NCBI GenBank assembly: GCA_963719805.1
Contig: CAVRDF010000001.1
Location: 372,001 to 436,000 of the forward strand
Direction of reading: 5' to 3'
DNA: 64,000 nt
DNA from: JAMXLO01 sp963719805
GTDB taxonomy: Bacteria; Pseudomonadota; Alphaproteobacteria; Acetobacterales; Acetobacteraceae
Under the pieces are notes generated by a model. It made no database searches and was not told the origin of the DNA. It saw nothing but the letters and a program-made list of their open reading frames with translations. The translations under genes were made by a program, and so were the position numbers. This document shows positions 43,575 through 52,463 of this stretch, piece by piece (the stretch's first letter is position 1; every line of letters starts with the position of its first letter).

Positions 43575-44041
43575 TGCGGGATGTTGATCTGCTGTTCCGC
43601 CTGGCGTCGCTGAACACCGAGTACGCCGCCTGCATCGATGCCGATCGGCTGGAGGACTGGCCGGGGCTGTTCGTCGAGCAGTGCCTTTACAAGATCACCA
43701 CGGCGGAGAACCAGCGGCGCGGCTATGCCGCCGGCATCGTGTATGCGGACTCGCGCGGCATGCTGGTCGATCGGGTGGCAGCTCTGCGCGAGGCCAACAT
43801 TTACGAGCGGCAGAGCTATCGCCATATCGTCGGCATGCCGTCGCTGCGGCCGGGTGCCGAGATCACGGCGGAGACGGCGTTCCTGGTGGTGCGTACGATG
43901 CGCGATGGACGGATGGATTTGTTCGCGACAGGCGTCTATCTCGATCGGGTGCGCGAGGAGAACGGCAGCCTGCGGTTCGCCGAGCGCATTGTGGTGTGCG
44001 ACAGCGCGCGGTTCGATACGCTGCTGGCGATTCCGCTGTAG
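43574..44041 (+). CDS. Ring-hydroxylating dioxygenase, small subunit
   Basis: The 155-residue SnoaL-like protein of the aromatic dioxygenase beta family shows the N-terminal LASLNTEYAACIDADRLEDW, RQSYRHIVGMPSLRP and FAERIVVCDSARFDTLL. It has no catalytic residues of its own and stabilises the hetero-hexamer. The ATG overlaps the stop of the large subunit. Confidence 0.88.
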   Translation: MRDVDLLFRLASLNTEYAACIDADRLEDWPGLFVEQCLYKITTAENQRRGYAAGIVYADSRGMLVDRVAALREANIYERQSYRHIVGMPSLRPGAEITAETAFLVVRTMRDGRMDLFATGVYLDRVREENGSLRFAERIVVCDSARFDTLLAIPL

Positions 44042-44049
44042 GAGACGAG

Positions 44050-44304
44050 ATGCCTGAGGTCGAGGTCTATACGCAGCCGTGGTGCCCGTTCTGTGCCCGC
44101 GCGCTGCATCTGTTGAACAGCAAGGGTGTGGCTGTGCACGAGATCGAGGCGCCGCATGGGTCCGGGGAGCGGCAGGATTCCATCCGCCGATCGGGCGGAC
44201 GCACGACGGTGCCGCAGATCTTCATCGGTGGGCACCATATCGGCGGCTGCGATGATCTGGTGGCATTGGACCGGGCAGGGAAGCTGGATCCGCTGCTGAA
44301 GTAA
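44050..44304 (+). CDS. grxC: Glutaredoxin 3
   Basis: The 84-residue dithiol glutaredoxin has active site CPFC (Cys12, Cys15), the cis-Pro motif TTVPQIFIGGHHIGGCDDL and the usual C-terminal helix. It reduces disulfides and glutathionylated proteins with glutathione. A GGAGACGAG lies directly upstream of the ATG, eight bases after the small subunit stop, so it is cotranscribed with the dioxygenase genes. Confidence 0.92.
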   Translation: MPEVEVYTQPWCPFCARALHLLNSKGVAVHEIEAPHGSGERQDSIRRSGGRTTVPQIFIGGHHIGGCDDLVALDRAGKLDPLLK

Positions 44305-44331
44305 TCTCCGCGTCCCGCGCGCCAGCCCGCC

Positions 44332-45681
44332 TCAGAGGCGCACGGTCCGCGCGGCTGCCGCGTAACCGATACGCCGCTCGAGCGGCAGCAGATGGCGGCC
44401 GGCGACACGTTCCAGCAGCAGGCGTGCCGCATCGTGCCGGCCGGACTTCATGGCGGCATCGAGATACAACTGCTCCAGCACATCCTGCTGCGCGTGGCTG
44501 CCGCCGAGACGGTACATCGCGCCAAGCGCCGGCTGCATTGTCGTCACTGCCTGATCGTAGTCGCCGCGTGCATGTGCGCGCACAGCCTGACAGATCGGCA
44601 ACGCGATGCTGCCGACAAGCGAAGCGATGATGCCGGGGCCCTGAGCGAAGGCGCGCATCAACTCGATCATGCGCTGCGCGCTGGCGTCGCGGCCGGTGGC
44701 GGTGAGCGCCATCATCCAGTGCGGCAGGGTGAAGGCGGATAGACAATCGCCGATACGCGGCTCAGCCTTGTCGGCGAGCTCGGTCCAGCGGTCGCCGACG
44801 TCCACGCCATGCCGTTGCAAACGAAATAGCATCGACGCGGCGTTCTGCACGTCGATGTAGAGATCCGGCTGCGCGTCGGTCAGCCGCGACGCGAGGTTGC
44901 GGAACTGTTCGTCGTACAGTGCCAGCACGCGATCCATCTCGCCGTGTTCCAGATGGAACATCGCGGCGTGCCACCACAGATGATGGCGCAGATTGTTGGC
45001 GTCCCGCCAGTTGTCGCGCAGCCCGTCGATCCAGGCGATGCCTTCGCTGCGGCGGCCTTGCATCTCCATGACGTGCGCGACGCCATGCGCGGCCCAGAGA
45101 TCGCCGGGATCGCGATCGATTGCCGCGCGTCCGGCGGCTTCGGCCTCGGTGTAGTGACCGCATTCCTCATGCGCGAAACAGCGGCAGCCGAGGATCGCGC
45201 CGAAGCCGGGCAGTTCGTCGCTCCAATGGGTTTCGACCCGCAGCACCGAGGCAAGCATCATGTCCGGGCGGCCGAGCCAGAAGTTGACGAAGTGTGCCAG
45301 GCGGAAGGCCAGGATGTCCCGCGGGTGCTCGCCCAGGATGTGTTCCCAGACATCGACGGCGCGGTCCGGCTCGCCATCGATCCAGTGCCTGAGCGCGGTG
45401 ACATGCGCGCGTTCGCGCGGCGTGGCGTTCGTGGTGAGGCGTGCCGCGTCGGCCGCGGCAGCCTCGGCAACTGGCACTGCGGCGCGCTTGTACGCCAGCA
45501 TGGCGAAATAGCCCTTGAGGCAATGTGCCAGGCCGAATTCGGGATCGAGCTCGAGCAGGGTCGCCATGCGTTGGGGTATGTCGGCGCGATAGCCGAGATA
45601 GCCGAGCACCACATCGTCCAACGCCTTCGCGGCGGCGTGTGATGCTGCGCCGATCGGCAGGCCGAGCGCGTCGTCAACCAT
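44332..45681 (-). CDS. TTC38-like tetratricopeptide protein
   Basis: The 449-residue cytosolic protein is built of TPR-like helices (LELDPEFGLAHCLKGYFAML, DRDPGDLWAAHGVAHVMEMQ, HLWWHAAMFHLEHGEMDRVL). The order and the WWH..MFHLE segment fit the TTC38 family, conserved from bacteria to man and without a defined function. GGGAGGA stands ten bases before the ATG. It converges with grxC. Confidence 0.83.
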   Translation of the reverse strand: MVDDALGLPIGAASHAAAKALDDVVLGYLGYRADIPQRMATLLELDPEFGLAHCLKGYFAMLAYKRAAVPVAEAAAADAARLTTNATPRERAHVTALRHWIDGEPDRAVDVWEHILGEHPRDILAFRLAHFVNFWLGRPDMMLASVLRVETHWSDELPGFGAILGCRCFAHEECGHYTEAEAAGRAAIDRDPGDLWAAHGVAHVMEMQGRRSEGIAWIDGLRDNWRDANNLRHHLWWHAAMFHLEHGEMDRVLALYDEQFRNLASRLTDAQPDLYIDVQNAASMLFRLQRHGVDVGDRWTELADKAEPRIGDCLSAFTLPHWMMALTATGRDASAQRMIELMRAFAQGPGIIASLVGSIALPICQAVRAHARGDYDQAVTTMQPALGAMYRLGGSHAQQDVLEQLYLDAAMKSGRHDAARLLLERVAGRHLLPLERRIGYAAAARTVRL

Positions 45682-45699
45682 CGAAGGCAGTCCTCCCTG

Positions 45700-46119
45700 T
45701 CACTCGTCGCCCGAAGGTGCACCGCGTGTTTGCTTGATACGCGCACGATGCGCCTTGGTCTGCAACCTGCGCCGCTTCGATGCGGTCGTTGGCCGCGTGG
45801 CAACGCGCGGTATCGGTGGTTCGGCGGCACGCTCGATCAGCTGGACCAGCGTTTCGAGTGCAGCCTGCCGGTTGCGTTCCTGCGTGCGGAAGCGCTGCGC
45901 GGTGATCAACAGCTCGCCGTGCTGAGTAAAGCGCTTGCCGGCGAGTATACGCAAACGTGTCTGCACGGCTTCCGGCAGTCCCGACACCGCCGGATCGAAG
46001 CGAAGTTGCACCGCGGTCGCGACCTTGTTGACGTTTTGTCCACCCGGCCCCGACGCGCGGATAAAACTTTCACTGATCGCCTTTTCGTCAACCGCGATGT
46101 TCGGAGTGATCCGGATCAT
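45700..46119 (-). CDS. arfB: ArfB, peptidyl-tRNA hydrolase for ribosome rescue
   Basis: The 139-residue protein has the release-factor GGQ loop at residues 26-28 (FIRASGPGGQNVNKVAT), a single catalytic domain and a basic tail (TRPTTASKRRRLQTKAHRAR) that reads the empty mRNA channel. It frees stalled ribosomes that lack a stop codon. It sits 18 bases downstream of the mucR end on the same strand. Confidence 0.93.
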   Translation of the reverse strand: MIRITPNIAVDEKAISESFIRASGPGGQNVNKVATAVQLRFDPAVSGLPEAVQTRLRILAGKRFTQHGELLITAQRFRTQERNRQAALETLVQLIERAAEPPIPRVATRPTTASKRRRLQTKAHRARIKQTRGAPSGDE

Positions 46120-46137
46120 CGCGGCGTGGCCAAAGCG

Positions 46138-46573
46138 TCAGCTGCGCTTGCGGCGACCGGCCGGACGCTTCGCCAGTCTGCCGGCCTTGCGTCCAAGGCC
46201 GATCTTCTTGGCGAGTTCCGAACGTGTCTCCGCATAGTCCGGCGCCACCATCGGATAATCACGCGGCAGTCCCCACTTCTCACGGGTCCTGCTGCGGCGT
46301 CATCTTATGGTCGGTCATGAGATGGCGCTTTAGCATGGAGAAACTTTTGCCGTCCTCCAGGCAGATGATGCGATCCTGCCGGATAGACTGCTTGATCGGC
46401 ACAGCCGGTTGCGGCTTTTCCGTCTGTACTGGTTGCTTGTCGATATTCGACAGCGTTCGATAAACTTCCTGTATCAATGCAGGCAATGCATCCGACGTGA
46501 CCTCGTTATGCCGGACATGCGCCGACACGATCTGGGCGGTCAGCCCGAGGACCTGATCTTTAGTTTCGTTCAT
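46138..46573 (-). CDS. mucR: MucR/Ros family transcriptional regulator, with apparent frameshift
   Basis: The N-terminal part reads MNETKDQVLGLTAQIVSAHV and the zinc finger CLEDGKSFSMLKRHLMTDH, then hits a stop at 46280 right after MTPQQ. In the next frame the family C-terminus follows without gap: TREKWGLPRDYPMVAPDYAE then LAKKIGLGRKAGRLAKR to a stop at 46138. Removing one base near 46286-46290 gives 144 residues, the normal size. MucR/Ros proteins bind AT-rich DNA and silence exopolysaccharide, motility and cell-cycle genes. The start was chosen by GAAGGGG upstream. Without the tail, DNA binding would probably be lost. Confidence 0.87.
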
Positions 46574-46623
46574 TGTTAGCCCCTTCAACCCAGGGTACAT
46601 TAACGTTATTTCAGCAGAGTCCG

Positions 46624-47448
46624 CTAGACCCTTGTGAGGGCGTAGAATTCGGCGGCTGTCCTGCCGACAATGGTGTGACGATCTTCAACCGATAGTTGCA
46701 AAAGTACCGGAAATGTCGTTTCGCGCCAGCGTGAATAACCGCCGGCCAGGTTCACCACGGGCCAGTCACTGCCCCACATGAGACGCGCCGGTCCGAAACA
46801 ATCGATCAAATGGTCGACATAGCGGCGCAAGTCGTCGGCGCACCAGTCGCGCCGTGCCTCCGTCACCAGTCCGGACAGCTTGCAGTACGCGGACGTTGCG
46901 CGCGCCAGACGCCGAATATCGTCAGCCCAGGGCTGCCATTCGCCCGACGCGATAGCCGGCTTGGCGCCGTGATCGATGACCACAGGCATGTTCGGATACC
47001 GAGCGCAGAACGTGTACAGCATCGGCAGATGCCGCGGCTGCACCAAGGCATCGAAGCGCAGGCCGGTTTCGATCATCGCGGCGATGGCCGGCTGCACGTC
47101 GGGCCGCAGCAGCCATTCGGAGTCATCGATGTCCTGCAGCATCGGACGCAGGCCCTTCAGCAACGGGTTGCGCGCAAGCACGGCGATGCGGTCCGGAGCG
47201 TCACGCGCCAGCATGTCGACCCAGCCGACGACACCCTGCACCAGACCCGCGGACTCACGCGCGACGCCCAGCAGCCAGGCGGTTTCCGCTTCGGTTGGCG
47301 CAGCCTGCACGAGCACGGTCGTGGTGATGTCACCCAGCAGCGGCCGCAAGTCATCCAGCGAATAGTCGCGGTAGATCGGCAGATCCGGCGTGAGCCAGCC
47401 ATAGTCGCCGCGCTGCAGCGACCACACGTGATGATGCGCGTCGATCAT
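46624..47448 (-). CDS. Amidohydrolase, fuconolactonase/rhamnonolactonase-like
   Basis: The 274-residue TIM-barrel hydrolase of the amidohydrolase-2 group carries MIDAHHHVWSLQRGDYGWL, PVVIDHGAKP and LMWGSDWPVVNLAGGY, as in sugar lactonases that open L-fucono- or L-rhamnono-lactone. Its ATG overlaps the stop of the fucU-like gene (ATGA), which supports a role in deoxy-sugar breakdown. Cytosolic; the exact lactone is not proven. Confidence 0.87.
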   Translation of the reverse strand: MIDAHHHVWSLQRGDYGWLTPDLPIYRDYSLDDLRPLLGDITTTVLVQAAPTEAETAWLLGVARESAGLVQGVVGWVDMLARDAPDRIAVLARNPLLKGLRPMLQDIDDSEWLLRPDVQPAIAAMIETGLRFDALVQPRHLPMLYTFCARYPNMPVVIDHGAKPAIASGEWQPWADDIRRLARATSAYCKLSGLVTEARRDWCADDLRRYVDHLIDCFGPARLMWGSDWPVVNLAGGYSRWRETTFPVLLQLSVEDRHTIVGRTAAEFYALTRV

Positions 47449-47882
47449 TCGTCGATCGGCGGCGGTACAACTCCCTTGGTCAGCAGGATATTGCCGTAGA
47501 GACGCTGTTCGCCGGTCGCGACAATGGCGAAGGCCTCGGCCGCGGCATGGTAGAACGCGCGGCGCTCAAGGCGTGCTGGCGACGGCAGATCGTTGCGCGC
47601 AAGGACGGCGGCGAATTCGCGTTCGGCTTCCGGCACCATCGCCGGATCGCCCACCACCTGCATGATGGCGGCAGGATGCGGTTCGAAATCGTCGAGCGGC
47701 ATCACCGACAATATGGCCTGCATCACCGCCGGTGCGTTGGCGCCCGGCAGCGTGACCAGGCGCTTCGCGTGGCTGACCGCGGGGAAGTTGGCATCCACCA
47801 CGGCGATGCGGTCGCCGTGGCCCATGCTCGCCAGTACGTGCAGCAGATCGGGTGACAGCAGCGGGTGGATGCCGCGCAGCAT
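47445..47882 (-). CDS. fucU: FucU/RbsD family sugar mutarotase
   Basis: The 145-residue protein has MLRGIHPLLSPDLLHVLASM, GHGDRIAVVDANFPA with the catalytic His and Asp, and the C-terminal RLYGNILLTKGV with the conserved Tyr. It interconverts anomers of L-fucose or a similar sugar. GGAGG stands before the ATG 47882; the longer frame from 47936 would lack a ribosome site. It is coupled to the lactonase-like gene and divergent from the DapA-family gene. Confidence 0.9.
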   Translation of the reverse strand: MLRGIHPLLSPDLLHVLASMGHGDRIAVVDANFPAVSHAKRLVTLPGANAPAVMQAILSVMPLDDFEPHPAAIMQVVGDPAMVPEAEREFAAVLARNDLPSPARLERRAFYHAAAEAFAIVATGEQRLYGNILLTKGVVPPPIDE

Positions 47883-47983
47883 GACAGGCCTCCGATCGTT
47901 CGATAGCAGCCTAGGCAGCCGCGGGGATGGCCGCAATCACTGTTCGGTGGCAGGCTGCGGCCAACGTCTCGCCGGAGATTTCG

Positions 47984-48847
47984 ATGCCTGATGCGATCAC
48001 GGGATTATGGGCCGCCGCCACCACGCCCAGTAACAATGACGGCACGATTGACCACGCTGCATTCGCAAAGCATGCGCGGCGGCTGCTGGACAATGGCTGC
48101 GACGGCTTGGTGTTGTTCGGCAGTTGCGGCGAAGGTCCGTCGTTCTCGATCGCCGAGCGGCTGGAAGCGGTCGAAGCAATGCTGCACGCCGGAATGGAAC
48201 CGGCTCGGCTGGCCGTCGGCACCGGCTGCCCGGCAATCGCCGATAGCGTGGCACTGACCAAAGGCGTCCTCGCGCTGGGCATAGCCCGCGTGCTGCTGCT
48301 GCCGCCGTACTACTTTGCCAACGTGCCGCCGCAGGGCATTGAGGACGCGTTCGCCACGGTGCTCGATCGCATTGGCGACCCCAGGCTGAGTGTGTGTCTG
48401 TATCACATCCCGCAGGTGTGCGGCGTCGGCGTGCCGGCCGAGGTGCTGGGCCGGCTGCGCAGCCGCTACGGTGCCATGCTGTCGGGCGTGAAGGACAGCA
48501 GCGGCGACTTCGACAACTTCCTGGCGTTCCGCGCCGCGGCTCCCGATGTGGCGTCGCTGGTCGGGGATGAAAGGCTGATCGTGCGCGCGCTTGCCGCCGG
48601 CGGCCAGGGCACGATTTGCGGTATGGCCAATCTGCTGCCCGGCCTGCTGCATCGTCTGCTGCGCGACCCCGGCGTGCAGAGCCTGATCGAACAGGCATGC
48701 GCACCGATCGACGGCATCCCGACATTGAAGGCGGCGCTTGCGGCCATGACCGGCGAGCCGATCTGGCGCAACATGCGGCCGCCCTTGCGCGCCACAGATG
48801 TGGCGAAGGGCGCGCAGGTCGCGGCCGTGCTGGAGCGGCTCAAGTGA
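47984..48847 (+). CDS. DapA/NanA-family aldolase or dehydratase
   Basis: The 287-residue TIM-barrel lyase has the Schiff-base Lys in LSGVKDSSGDFDN and the catalytic Tyr in CLYHIPQVCG. The GTTGE motif of true dihydrodipicolinate synthase reads GSCGEGPS, so this is probably a catabolic member such as a 2-keto-3-deoxy-sugar-acid aldolase. It is divergent from fucU and the lactonase-like gene, which fits a deoxy-sugar route ending in aldol cleavage. Its stop overlaps the GTG of the next gene. Confidence 0.85.
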   Translation: MPDAITGLWAAATTPSNNDGTIDHAAFAKHARRLLDNGCDGLVLFGSCGEGPSFSIAERLEAVEAMLHAGMEPARLAVGTGCPAIADSVALTKGVLALGIARVLLLPPYYFANVPPQGIEDAFATVLDRIGDPRLSVCLYHIPQVCGVGVPAEVLGRLRSRYGAMLSGVKDSSGDFDNFLAFRAAAPDVASLVGDERLIVRALAAGGQGTICGMANLLPGLLHRLLRDPGVQSLIEQACAPIDGIPTLKAALAAMTGEPIWRNMRPPLRATDVAKGAQVAAVLERLK

Positions 48848-49980
48848 GCGCAGATGCCGATTACATCCAGCGGGCGCGCGACCTTGCGCCGCTGCTGAAG
48901 GAAGCCGATGGCGAGATCGAGCGGGAGCGCGAATTGCCGCAGCGCGTGGTCAGTGCGCTGATCGAAGGCGGCTTCTTCCGCATGCTGCAGCCGCGCTTTC
49001 TCGGTGGCGCCGAATTGCGGCCGGTGAACTTCACCCAGGTGACCGAAGCGCTGGCTTCTATCAATGCATCCGTCGCGTGGTGTGTCGGACAGAACAACGG
49101 CTGCTCGATGTCGGCGGCGTATCTGGACCGCGAGGTCGCGTGCGAGATCTTCGGGCCGCCGACCGGCATACTGGCGTGGGGTCCGCCCGGCGCACCGTAC
49201 GAGGCGCAGCCGGTGGATGGCGGCTATCGCATCAGCGGCAAGTGGCGTTTCGCCAGCGGCTGCCATCACGCGCGCTGGCTCGGCGCGCACATGCCGATTG
49301 CGGGCAGCGGCGGCAAGGTGCGCACCATGCTGTTCCCGAAATCCAGCGTGCAGATGCACGACATCTGGCACACCATCGGACTGCGCGGCACTGCCAGCAA
49401 CGAATATGTGGTGACGGACCTGTTCGTGCCGCAGCGTTACAGCATGGCACGCGACACGGCTGCCGAGCGGCACGAGGATGGCCTGCTGTACCGTTTCACC
49501 AGCAACCAGTTGTATTCGTGCGGCTTCGGCGGCGTTGGGCTGGGCATTGCGCGTGGCACCATCGACGACTTCCTGAATCTGCCGTCCAACAAGGTCTCGC
49601 GCGGGGCGGGGCGGCCGATGCGCGAGAACAACGTGGTGCAATCGCAGCTGGCGCAATGCGAGGCGCGCTGGCGCTCGGCGCGCGCCTTTCTGCACACCAC
49701 ATGGGAGACCGCCTGGAAGCACGTCGAGGAAACCGGGACGCAGACGACAGAGGATCGCGCGATGATCCGGCTGGCTTCCACCTGGGCGATCCAGCAGTCG
49801 CGCGATATCGTCAACACGCTGTACCATGCCGCCGGGTCGATGGCGGTGTTCGAAGACCAGCCGTTCGAGCAGCGCCTGCGCGACATCCATACAGTGGCGC
49901 AGCAGTCACAGGGACGCCAGTTGCATTACGAATCGGTCGGCCAGATCCTGCTCGGCATGGAGCCGGAAAATCAGTTCTGA
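48844..49980 (+). CDS. Acyl-CoA dehydrogenase-fold flavin monooxygenase
   Basis: The 378-residue protein has the acyl-CoA dehydrogenase-like fold of two-component (group D) flavin hydroxylases such as HpaB/HsaA relatives: LPQRVVSALIEGGFFRMLQP, GGYRISGKWRFASGCHHARW and HTIGLRGTASNEYVVTDLFV. These use FMNH2 or FADH2 supplied by a separate reductase; none adjoins. It starts from GTG overlapping the upstream stop and is followed by a VOC gene. It may hydroxylate an aromatic or terpenoid. Confidence 0.82.
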   Translation: MSADADYIQRARDLAPLLKEADGEIERERELPQRVVSALIEGGFFRMLQPRFLGGAELRPVNFTQVTEALASINASVAWCVGQNNGCSMSAAYLDREVACEIFGPPTGILAWGPPGAPYEAQPVDGGYRISGKWRFASGCHHARWLGAHMPIAGSGGKVRTMLFPKSSVQMHDIWHTIGLRGTASNEYVVTDLFVPQRYSMARDTAAERHEDGLLYRFTSNQLYSCGFGGVGLGIARGTIDDFLNLPSNKVSRGAGRPMRENNVVQSQLAQCEARWRSARAFLHTTWETAWKHVEETGTQTTEDRAMIRLASTWAIQQSRDIVNTLYHAAGSMAVFEDQPFEQRLRDIHTVAQQSQGRQLHYESVGQILLGMEPENQF

Positions 49981-49992
49981 GGGAGGACCAGC

Positions 49993-50403
49993 ATGCCTGC
50001 GATGTCGCTCAATCACTACACGATCCTAACTCGCGACCTGGAGGCCACGAAGAACTTCTATACCGATGTCGTTGGCCTATCGGTCGGCGATCGTCCGCCG
50101 CTGGCGTTCCCCGGCTACTGGCTGTATTGCGGCGGCGTGCCGACGGTGCACCTGATTGGCGATCGGGCCGAGAACGAGCCGATCAAGGACGCCAAGGGCG
50201 ATCCGGCGAAGACCGGGCGGCTCGACCACATCGCCTTCGCCTGTGAAGGGCTGAAGGGCATGAAAGCCAACCTCGAGCAGCACAAGATCAAGTATGACGA
50301 ACGCGTGCTACCGCGGCTGAACATGACGCAGTTATTCTACTACGATCCGGACGGCATCGCGGTGGAATGCAACTTCCCGGCGAACGAGACTGTGGCGCGG
50401 TAG
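49993..50403 (+). CDS. VOC/glyoxalase family protein
   Basis: The 136-residue protein has paired beta-alpha-beta-beta-beta modules with metal ligands His in SLNHYTILTRDL, His in RLDHIAFACEG and Glu in GIAVECNFPANE. This suggests an extradiol-dioxygenase-like or glyoxalase-like enzyme. GGGAGGACC lies upstream of the ATG, 12 bases after the flavin monooxygenase stop. It could act on the product of that enzyme. Confidence 0.85.
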   Translation: MPAMSLNHYTILTRDLEATKNFYTDVVGLSVGDRPPLAFPGYWLYCGGVPTVHLIGDRAENEPIKDAKGDPAKTGRLDHIAFACEGLKGMKANLEQHKIKYDERVLPRLNMTQLFYYDPDGIAVECNFPANETVAR

Positions 50404-50415
50404 CAACCGGCGGGA

Positions 50416-50895
50416 TCAGCTGTCCGCGCGCGGCACCCACGGAATGCTCGAGATTTCAATGCCTTCCTCGGCAAGGGACTCGGCCTGCTCGGGGCTGGTT
50501 TCACCGTAGATGCCACGCTTGTCGCTTTCGCCCCGGTGCATCTTGCGGGCTTCCTCGGCGAACTGCGGGCCGACGTAGTCGCAGTGCTTTTCAACTTCGG
50601 CGCGCATGCGCTGGAGCATGGCCCGCAACTGCGCCGGCATCGGTCCACCGGCAACCGCAGCCTGTGCCGCGGGCGGTTGTGGCGTTGGCTGTTCCGGGAG
50701 CGCCGAAGCGGCCGGTACCGGCAGGGAGTCGCCCTTGGCGACCGCGGGCCGCATCAACGCGCGCTCAACCTTGTTGCCACCGCAATGTGGGCACTCCAGC
50801 ATGCCGCGCTTCGCCAGCCGTTCAAACGCCGCACTGTCCTTGAACCAGCCGTCGAACGCGTGGTCCTCGCTGCATCGCAAGTCGTAGTGGATCAT
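50416..50895 (-). CDS. DUF1178 family protein
   Basis: The 159-residue protein starts MIHYDLRCSEDHAFDGWFKD and contains the zinc-ribbon pair ECPHCGGNKVERALM, the HCDYVGPQFAEEARKMH block and the tail GIYGETSPEQAESLAEEGI, all typical of DUF1178. The function is not known. In many Alphaproteobacteria it lies next to comF/grxC; here it is 6 kb away. AAGGGAG precedes the ATG at 50895. Confidence 0.9.
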   Translation of the reverse strand: MIHYDLRCSEDHAFDGWFKDSAAFERLAKRGMLECPHCGGNKVERALMRPAVAKGDSLPVPAASALPEQPTPQPPAAQAAVAGGPMPAQLRAMLQRMRAEVEKHCDYVGPQFAEEARKMHRGESDKRGIYGETSPEQAESLAEEGIEISSIPWVPRADS

Positions 50896-50983
50896 GCTCC
50901 CTTGCCCACCGGATTCGTCATCTAGATTGCCATTATTGGCACTCTCCGCAAGGGACTGCCAATAGAAAGCGAGATCACAAGGG

Positions 50984-51457
50984 TCATCCAGGTGTCGCCG
51001 GATAGGCGATGTAGCGGATGATCTTCCAGCTTCCGTCCGGCTGCCGCTGGAACACATCCAGCCCCGGCTCCTCCTCCGACGTGGTGCGCCCGTCCGTTGC
51101 GGTGAGGTTCGAGATCCAGCTCAGCCGCACCACCGCGAGGTCGCCGGACACGAGAACCTCCTTGATACGCAGGCCGTACTGGAATGTCTTCGACCGATCG
51201 GCCAGCGCGCGGTGCAGCCGGTCGCAGAGCAGTGTGTGGTTCTGCTCTGGCAGTCCCTGGAAATCGTATCGCAGATCGGGCGCGAACAGGTCGCAGATAC
51301 GGGTATCCCGCCGCGCGTTGAAATCCAGCCGCCATTGCTCCAGCTCTGCCTTGATGACGGTCGCCGGATCGTCCGCGGCGCGCGCGGCTTTGCCGCCACT
51401 GAAGATCGCAAGCAGTGTGGCAAGTGCCACGGCAATCATGCGAACCGGTCGGGTCAT
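50984..51457 (-). CDS. Exported SnoaL-like (NTF2-fold) protein
   Basis: The 157-residue protein has a signal peptide (MIAVALATLLAIFSGGKAARA) and an NTF2-like domain (VIKAELEQWRLDFNARRDTR, YDFQGLPEQNHTLLCDRLHR, DGSWKIIRYIAYP) of the DUF4440/ketosteroid-isomerase type. GAGGAG stands seven bases before ATG 51457. It is likely periplasmic. The function is unknown. Confidence 0.78.
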   Translation of the reverse strand: MTRPVRMIAVALATLLAIFSGGKAARAADDPATVIKAELEQWRLDFNARRDTRICDLFAPDLRYDFQGLPEQNHTLLCDRLHRALADRSKTFQYGLRIKEVLVSGDLAVVRLSWISNLTATDGRTTSEEEPGLDVFQRQPDGSWKIIRYIAYPATPG

Positions 51458-51581
51458 CTGCGGCTCCTCGACAATTACCGCACAAGCCATCGCATTTGCG
51501 GCACGGCGGCGGAACAGAAAGTTAGCGCTATCGCGTTCCCACCCATATATGCTCGGGCTAAATCGGGGAGACGCAGCAACG

Positions 51582-52406
51582 ATGCCGTTCCAGGACTTGC
51601 GAGAGTTTCTCGATGCTTGCGCGAAGCCGGTGAGTTGATCGAGGTCGATCGCCATGCCTTTGACAGCATCCCGCGCCGGGTGGCGACCCGAATTGCGCCA
51701 GTCATCTTGGTGGATGCACCGGTGCATGAAAATGTCCTTACGGGCGATGCAGTCGATACGCTCGAAAAAGCCGATCGCGCGGATCAAGGCGATCACGCAT
51801 CGCAATAATGCGTACTTCCAGGCGCTCCTCACCGGGGTCCCGCCGACTGAAAATCACAACCTCAAGCAGTTGCCTTATGAGGCTTCTTACTTTGCGAGGT
51901 TGAAGCCGCAGCATCCGGCACTTGCTGACGTCGCCATTCCAGCCTCTGGCGGAGTTGGCTTCAATGTCGTCATGTCGATGAAGCAGCGTTATGTCGGAGA
52001 AACGCGCCACGCTATCCTGACGACGATTGCCAGCAGCCAGCGTCCCAAGCCGGTGGTCGTGGTGGATCCCGACATCGATGTGCGAAATCCAGGTCAGGTT
52101 GAATGGGCCATCGCGTTTCGCAGCCAGCCAGCGCGCGACGTCATCATTATCAACGACGTACCCGGCGGCACGCTGGATCCATCGATCGACGGGTCGATTC
52201 CGCTCGACAGGCGGCTAGGATCGGCCATGGGCATCGATGCGACATTTCCGTACGGCGCGGACCAACAGAGAGCCCCCGAGATCCCTGCCGGCGACGCGTG
52301 CGGACCCGCGGTTGCCGAACATGGTCGTGAATTCTTCAAGGTTGCCGATGTGCCTGGTTGGCAGGACTATGACTTTCCCGAGTTGCAGAAGCGGAGCGTC
52401 TCATGA
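51582..52406 (+). pseudogene. UbiD-family decarboxylase, decayed
   Basis: The remnant starts MPFQDLREFLDAC, shifts frame to REAGELIEVDRHAFDSIPRR and RVATRIAPVILVDAP, shifts again to THRNNAYFQALLTGVPPTEN and then keeps a long C-terminal part (FNVVMSMKQRYVGETRHAIL, VVVVDPDIDVRNPGQVEWA, DVIIINDVPGGTLDPS) to a stop at 52406. About 200 central residues, including most of the prenyl-FMN site, are missing. Two frame changes plus the deletion make it a true pseudogene. Family members decarboxylate aromatic or alpha,beta-unsaturated acids. Confidence 0.8.
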
Positions 52407-52463
52407 TCGGCGCTGCGAACACTTACCGACGGGCACGGCCGGTTTTTGAATAAGGAGGTCGCG

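Noticed and set aside
48466..49890. 474-residue minus-strand frame across the flavin monooxygenase
   Set aside because: Antisense shadow without any family pattern.
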